Source: Magnolia sinica
Lineage: Eukaryota; Streptophyta; Magnoliopsida; Magnoliales; Magnoliaceae
Length of the DNA: 64,000 nucleotides
NCBI RefSeq assembly: GCF_029962835.1
Contig: NC_080589.1
Span: 19,427,586 to 19,491,585 of the forward strand
Reading direction: 5' to 3'
Shown here: positions 47,851-64,000 of the stretch, piece by piece
Layout: every line of letters begins with the position of its first letter
Position numbering within the stretch: the first letter of the stretch is position 1
Notes under the pieces: model-generated
The model's database searches: none
What the model was told of the DNA's origin: nothing
What the model saw: only the letters and a program-made list of their open reading frames with translations
Program-made: the position numbers and the translations under genes

Positions 47851-48250
47851 CATCTAGGTGAATCACAATCGAAATAGGAAATAAATCCCGCACGATCGTT
47901 CGATGAAACATTCGATGACACTTCGATGGCATCGAACATCTTCGATGTTATCAAACTAACCAAAATGATCTAGCGACTAAACATGTATTTTTCAAATTTT
48001 CTCGATGAGACTTTGATGTCATCGACGGTTTGTCGATGGCATTGAACCTTTTTTAATAGCTTTGAGTAGGACACCAAAATTGTCCAGTAACAAATCGTGA
48101 GATTTTCATATTTTAGTTAGTATTGCACTAAAAAAGAAAAGAAAATGGGCTTTATTGTTACACACTGTCAGCATGGCGATTCATATGTAAGTGTAATAAT
48201 TATATATGACACAGGCAAATAGCAAAATTGTGTTTACAAAAATGACGATT
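47851..48250. other. DNA rich in TCGATG/CATCGA words
   Basis: Between 47890 and 48050 TCGATG, CATCGA and close variants recur many times (for example CTTCGATGGCATCGAACATC). No gene was recognised. The pattern may be a decayed local repeat. Confidence 0.4.
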
Positions 48251-48251
48251 C

Positions 48252-48676
48252 ATATGCTTGACCCGCTCATTTTCATGCTTGACCCACTCATTTTCATGCT
48301 TGCCCCGCTGATTTTCATGTTTGTCGCGCTGATTTTCTAGTTTGTCCCGCTCATATTTCAGTTTGCCCCGCTGATTTTCTAGTTTGCCCCGCTCATTTTC
48401 TTGCTTGCCCCACTCATTTTCATGTTTTCCCCACTGATTTTCTAGTTTCCCCCGCTCATTTTCATGTTTCCCCCGCTCATTTTCTTGTTTCCCCCGCTCA
48501 TTTTCATTTTTCACTGCTAATTTTCTAGTTTGCCCCGCTCATATTTCAGTTTGCCTCACTCATACTTCAGTTTGCCCCGTTGTTTTTCTAGTTTGTTCCG
48601 CTGTTTTTCTAGTTTGTCCCGCTTATATTTCAGTTTGCCCCGCTCATTTTCATGCTTGCCCCGTTAATTTTCATGG
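48252..48676 (-). repeat. 21-bp minisatellite array, inverted (about 20 units)
   Basis: Complement units (TTTTCTAGTTTGCCCCGCTC and variants). It includes the CTCATTTTCATG variant found mainly here. Confidence 0.88.
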
Positions 48677-49166
48677 GTAATTTCGTCATGTATAAACAAC
48701 ATAGTTTCCTTGTTTGGATGAAACTTTTGTTTTGGAGTTTTTGGGGTCTGAATCTTTCTTTCTGCTCCCAATTGAAATAGGGTTTGAGAACACAAAAAAT
48801 GACGTGTTCACAGCTTTTACTCGTAATCTTCATATGGTTAACTCTACGTGATAATCTCATAATCACTTTCATGACAAACTACATAAATAATTGTGTTCTT
48901 TAATTTTCTTCATTGCTTTCACATTTTTAATTAACCGTATGATTGTGAGTTCATAATGGTTTCCTACCTATTCAAATAAACATGAAAATCAAAGCCAACA
49001 GTAAAACTTGGAGAGGAATGATATGATCGTTGACAAGATAATATGAATAGTACTCTTGGGTCTTGAGTTTATTCAACTGTGATGCATAATTTGGTGATCC
49101 AGGCCAGTCGTCTAATGGGTCGTACCATGAATTAAATTTTTTCCAAAATTTTCCCTGTAAGTAAAT
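48677..49166. other. Unassigned DNA right of the last array
   Basis: AT-rich, no recognised gene or element until the SINE target-site repeat at 49167. Confidence 0.35.
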
Positions 49167-49181
49167 CATTCTAGTTTAGGA

Positions 49182-49323
49182 TTCTTACTCTTGCTCGGGT
49201 GGTAGACTCTTATGAGTTTCAACACCCAGTCAAGCATTTGAGTATCCATACGTGGTGAAATTCCTCAAGTGTGAGTGCATGGGGGTGTGTGTGCATGTGT
49301 AAAAAAAAAAAAGAAAAAAAAAA
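49182..49323 (+). mobile_element. tRNA-derived SINE with target duplication
   Basis: Starts TTCTTACTCTTGCTCGGGTG. Pol III A-box-like GCTCGGGTGGTAGACTC and B-box-like ATTTGAGTATCC are spaced as in tRNA-derived SINEs, followed by a GGGGGTGTGTGTGCATGTGT tail and an A-rich tract. A perfect 15-bp direct repeat CATTCTAGTTTAGGA flanks it (49167-49181 and 49324-49338). It carries no coding sequence and would depend on LINE machinery. Confidence 0.85.
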
Positions 49324-49599
49324 CATTCTAGTTTAGGAAATATGCTTGTTAAATAAATAGGCAAAGAAATGAATTAAAAGATAGAAAAATATTTTTATAT
49401 ACTTATATATACATATTTACATAATTATGTATTAGAGAAAAATGTAAGGGAGAAGAAGTTCTTCATGTAAAAAATAAAAATAAAATAAAAAATAAAATAA
49501 AAAAGAGAAAAAGGTGCATAGCATAACAGTTATGGCTACGGTTATAATCCGTAGCCATAGTCCGGGTCCCAACCCGATCGACCCAAACTCACTGGCTCC

Positions 49600-52500
49600 T
49601 TTTTTTTTCTTTCTTCCCCATTTTAATCCCCACCGATTTTTGTGGGTCCCATTATGAGGTATGTGTTATATCAAAACCGTCCATCTATTTGGAGAACTCG
49701 TATTAATACTTGAGATGAAAAATAAGACAAATCTAGCTGTCAAGTGGACCACACTGTAAATGGCAGTGGGTAATTGAACGTCTACCATTGAAACCCATTT
49801 AGGGGTTACAAAAGTTTTGGATCATTATGAAATTTGTTTTTCCAGTTCATCCAGGTCTTTGTGACCCTATGAATGAACTTAGATGGGGAGGATTTCTCAC
49901 AAACATCACAGTGGGCCCCACCTGAGTTCCCATCGCCCGGACTGTCGTCAGCGCTCGTCTCTGCACGCCAGCCAGGGGAAGACAGGGGTATTTTCGTCCT
50001 CAAAGTTGGTGGCCGTACGAGGAGGTCCAAGTGCGTATTCAAAGTTTGTATTGCTTCAAAAAAACCACTGGATAAAAGGTGGGGTCCACAGTCGTAAATT
50101 TCTCAATCCGCGTCCGTCGGATAGAGAACGGATTGGATTGGCTACTCCCCCTCCCACTGGCCAATGGCTAGTAGTCAGTGCTTTATGGGCCCCACCATGA
50201 TGTATGTGTTTCATCCATGCCGTCGATATATTTTTTTAAATCATTTTATGATATGATCCAAAAAATGAGATATATCCCAAACTCAAGTGGACCACATTAC
50301 AGGAAACAGTGTTGAATGAACGTAGACCATTAAGAACTTTTTGGGGCATAAAAGTTTTGAATCAAGCTGATATTTGTTTTTTCCCTTCATCTAGGTCTGT
50401 ATGACCTAATCAACAGATTGGATGTCAAATAAAAAGTACAGTGGGCCTTAGGAGTATTTTAATGGTGGATATCCAATCACTTTTGTTTCCCTGTGGTGGA
50501 TGTTGTACGCGTCGAGCACACTAATTTAAACTAAACCGACTTTGGAATCCACCGTATCTAAGTCCCATTCGTTAAATAAACCTTTCGCAGGAAGTTCCTG
50601 CGCTGGGATCATAGGTGGGGCCCACCGTGATGTTTGTCAGGAATCCACTCCGTTCATCCCTTTTTTGAGATCATTTCAGAACATAAGACCAAAAGTGAGC
50701 AGGATCCAAGGCTTAAGTGGGTCGTATTAAAGGAAAAGGTAGTTAGGTAAATTCCTACCGTTGAAACCTCTCTGAGTTTGACAGTGATGTTTACATGACA
50801 TCCATACCGTTAATAACGTCATTCCTGCTGGGATGAGGCCCCACGAATATTTCAACTGTAGAGCATTGGATACGGTTCATTTTTAGCCTCATGTCCTGAA
50901 ATGAACTTACAAAACGGATGGACGGGGAGGATTTCGTACAAACATCTCAATAGTTCCCACATGGGTTCCCAGCGCAGGAACTTCCTGCGAAAATCCGCGT
51001 CCCAAATCATATTCGTACCACTAAAATCTGTAAGTTATAGACTTACAGTCAACATAGTTGCATTGGGACGCTTAGACTCTCTAGTCCATTGATATAGACC
51101 GCTCGTTACGTCCAGCACACATTTAGTGGGTTACCGATCAAACACCACACTGATCGGACAAATATAACCGTTTGATCGATAGCTCCTAATATGGATGGTC
51201 AAGATCATTCACACAAAATAGATCCACTAACTAATTTGATCCGTCTATCTGTTGAGATTCATCATGGAGTAACTATGAGTCTAAAGAATCACTTAAGAAA
51301 TTGTAACCATCCAATCCATGGTTTGGAAAATGGATGGCTATAAAAATAAGGACAAATCAACTGTAGATCGGACAACCTGATCCGTGCGATCTATCGAGTT
51401 CTGGACTCAAGGGACAGTGATCTATCGAGTTACTGTCTAAGTGAACTAATGCCAGCTCTGTGAAGCCCACCTTGTTGTACACGTAAATCCACTCCGTCCA
51501 TCAGGTGAGAACCCTTATTTAAACGGTCATATAGAAGGCTTCGATAGTCTACACCAGTGGTAACAATGGATATGGCTGATTTTTTTTTTCTTCAGTACTT
51601 AGAAACGAGAATAAAATCTGATGGACGGAATGGATTTTACATATGCAAGTGATGGGCCCCACAGTATGGCACAGCCCTGGTAGAGTATTCAGTCCGTCTG
51701 GTTTTATTCTGTGTGGAGGTAACCATGGTGTGCATATTTCATCAAACCCGTTAAAAATATTTAAATCACTGCAATTAATCCAATACAGAAAATTCAGCCT
51801 GATCCAAAACTTAAGTGGGCCACGCAGCATGAACTTCATAGTTTTAGGTGTATTTTTACATTTTTTTGATAGGTGCCCTACAGGAACCTTTTTTCAGGCT
51901 AATACTTTGTTTGTACGGTTAAAATCGTTTTTTCCATCTGATGGACGGATTGGATTTACATATAAGCATGGTAGGCCCGTGAAAGAGTGGGTACTTAACG
52001 TGCGAGTCTCGCAGAGGATTTTAGACCCTTTTGGCAGGAACACTAGTTATCTCGAGTTTTTGTAACACAAAGTTATGTGGGGCCCATCGCGATGTCCGAG
52101 TGAAATCCACTCCGTCCATCAGTTTCCCCTGCTAATTTTAGTAAGACGGCCAAAAATGAGGATCCATTACTGCAGTGGGGCCCACCGCGGGAAACAAGGG
52201 ACGGAAACGCTCACCATTGAAACCTTTTTGGGCTTCCCACGTGATGTTTATATGCCATCTAATCCGTTGACGAGATGATTCACACCAGGACGAACGAAAA
52301 AAAACAAATATCAGCTTGATACAAATCTCATGTGGGCCCCAAGAAGGTTTAAATGGTGGGCGTTCAATCCCCAATGTTTCTTATACTGTGGCCCACTTGA
52401 GTCTTTGGATTCTCCTCACTTTTTGGATCTCATCCCAAAATAAGCTACCCAACCTAATGGACGAGTGGATTTCACGCGTTCATGAGGATGGCCCCACAGA

Positions 52501-52850
52501 ACTTTCGATTACAGGAACGGCTGGAAACTCGCTGCCCCGCGCTTGGGTAACTCGTACTATGTAACCTTCGCAAATAGAGAACCTAAGTAATTGGAACTTT
52601 CTTAAGATCCAAACCCTCCATCAGATACATTGCATCATTTTGACCATTGAAACAACAAATCATGACTTTACAAAAGTTAGGTAGGCCACACCATAGGAAT
52701 CCTTTGGGATGGAAACGTTCACCATTAGTTTTGTATAGGACCCACTGTAATTTTTTTATATCATCCAATCCATTCATGTGATGTGCCTCATCAAGATGAA
52801 AGTATATCCAAAAATTACATTATTCTAAAACTCAGGTGGGCAATTCCACG
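49600..52850. repeat. GGGCCCAC-family region
   Basis: Copies or parts at about 49620-49930, 50160-50500, 50605-50960, 51470-51660, 51650-51990 and 52070-52490. Landmarks GTGGGCCCCAC, TTTTGGATCAAG-CTGATATTTG and AGTGGACCACATTACAGGAA recur. Words such as CGCAGGAAGTTCCTGCG (50587-50603 and, in variant form, 50973-50990) are GGAAGTTCC-centred palindromes in linkers. No genes. Confidence 0.5.
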
Positions 52851-53101
52851 TGAATTTAGACTTTTTATGTAGAAAATGTTTCACGTGGCCTTCTTGAAGT
52901 TTAAATCATCTTGATTTTTGGAATCAAGACTAAAAAAAAGGAGCTCTACATGATGGACGGTCTGGATTTTATATACGTGAATTAATATCTACCACGTTAG
53001 TGCAAGGAACCCATGTACGTAACTAGCGCGAAGATTCAAGCATCCTCTATTGGAAACCTTTTGCTATTAAAATGAGAAGTGGGCCACCACCATATAAGGT
53101 C

Positions 53102-53109
53102 CCACGTGG
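53102..53109 (+). promoter_or_regulatory. G-box / ABRE-like site
   Basis: CCACGTGG, a perfect palindromic G-box with ACGT core, about 600 bp upstream of the NHX start codon. G-boxes/ABREs bind bZIP factors in abscisic-acid and salt responses, which would fit a vacuolar Na+/H+ antiporter. Function here is inferred. Confidence 0.5.
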
Positions 53110-53265
53110 CGCAGTCCTATGAAAACATGAAGACGTATCTAAATGCCCAACACAATCATAGCGTCTCCCACTCTCTTCTTCTCTTTACTCCCTGCCGTAC
53201 ACACACCCAACTCCAGTGTATTCTCTTTAACTTCCTTTCCGTTTCCAACTTCCCTCTCTCTCCAA

Positions 53266-53272
53266 TATATAA
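53266..53272 (+). promoter_or_regulatory. Candidate TATA box of the NHX gene
   Basis: TATATAA in CTCCAATATATAATGACC followed by a long CT-rich stretch, as in many plant leaders. An alternative is ATATAAGG at 53093-53100. The leader to 53704 may contain an unresolved intron. Confidence 0.4.
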
Positions 53273-53704
53273 TGACCTCCTTCCTTCTCTACAGACCTCT
53301 CTCTGTCGAACTCCAAAACCCTAATTATCTCTTCTCTCCCATTCTCTCTACTTCAACACCACTTACTTCCAATCCGATCTTCCAACATCTCATTTTACTC
53401 ATTTCTCTGATTCAATCGCATTCCCTCACCGAAAATCGCTGGAGAAACTGTCATTTCATGTTTAATTTTCGCCGTTTGAATACGGCGATCAGTAGTCGAG
53501 GGCGAGAATCTGGTCGCATTGTGGATTCTACTAACTTTTGGCGAATCGTGTTCAGTTTAGTGAAGTAATTGATCTTTGATCGTTATCCGTTGATTGGAGA
53601 AGATTGAGTTGGATTCATGTCTTGATTCGGATTATTTGGAGAATTTGAGCTCATAAAGAGAAATTAATTGAGAAATTGGTGATAAGTAGATTATCTTTGA
53701 AATC

Positions 53705-64000
<10,296 letters not shown>

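Larger units (their letters stand above)
42535..49560. mobile_element. Foldback-type element II (7 kb, long inverted ends)
   Basis: The left end (42535-42770) begins CTACGGATTATAACCGTAGC and continues ATGCACTTTTTT, a poly-T/A zone, ACATTTTTCT-ATAATACATA, and AACAAGCATATCTCCTAAACT. The right end (about 49324-49560) is its reverse complement in the same order over roughly 230 bp. The tips are themselves hairpins (GGCTACGG/CCGTAGCC). The interior has two further copies of the terminal/interior block (44645-45600, 46640-46880), six 21-bp arrays in both orientations and a SINE. No transposase. Whether this is one element or a nest of related ones is open. Confidence 0.55.

Noticed and set aside
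53143-53568. 141-codon frame in the NHX leader
   Set aside because: It lies in the CT-rich leader, is Ser/Leu/Thr-rich from composition and has no family match.

Overview
This is plant nuclear DNA. The evidence is a Na+/H+ antiporter gene with plant-type intron/exon structure, plant LTR-retrotransposon lineages, Tourist-like MITEs, tRNA-derived SINEs and long (TA)n and (CT)n microsatellites. The whole window is littered with a dispersed inverted-repeat family built around GTGGGGCCCACCATGATGT. In my recollection this is typical of magnoliid trees (Lauraceae/Magnoliaceae), so a magnoliid is my best guess, but this is inference. No CRISPR, operon or prokaryotic feature is present.

Layout. (1) 1-2.2 kb: remnants of a RAD5-like SNF2 helicase gene (three collinear exon pieces, one exon end duplicated), then a palindromic CACTA-like subterminal region. 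(2) 2.2-11.8 kb: non-coding DNA filled with copies of the GGGCCCAC family; one copy is split by a dimeric Tourist-like MITE (4465-4873). (3) 11.9-16.7 kb: a truncated Ty1/copia element on the minus strand, split by a 3.1-kb solo LTR with a perfect 5-bp target-site duplication, followed by a second dimeric MITE. (4) 18.0-21.2 kb: another LTR of the same family in the opposite orientation. (5) 21.4-21.9 kb: a long hairpin. (6) 24.7-27.2 kb: more GGGCCCAC copies. (7) 27,282-36,904: a complete Ty3/gypsy Tat-lineage retrotransposon with two 542-bp LTRs, ACGTC target-site duplication, gag-pol with dual RNase H, and a three-exon antisense gene with its own promoter. (8) 37.9-49.6 kb: a complex of foldback-type elements with long inverted ends, inserted SINEs and at least nine arrays of one 21-bp minisatellite in both orientations. 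(9) 49.6-52.9 kb: GGGCCCAC-family DNA again. (10) 53.0-64.0 kb: the only apparently functional host gene, a vacuolar-type NHX Na+(K+)/H+ exchanger on the plus strand, ten exons visible, running off the right edge.

The host gene should load Na+ or K+ into the vacuole in exchange for H+; a G-box/ABRE-like CCACGTGG upstream fits stress control. The rest is mobile or repetitive DNA in nested layers whose relative ages can be read from who interrupts whom. The least explained system is the foldback/21-bp minisatellite complex. The clearest well-formed non-host gene is the spliced antisense gene inside the Tat element.
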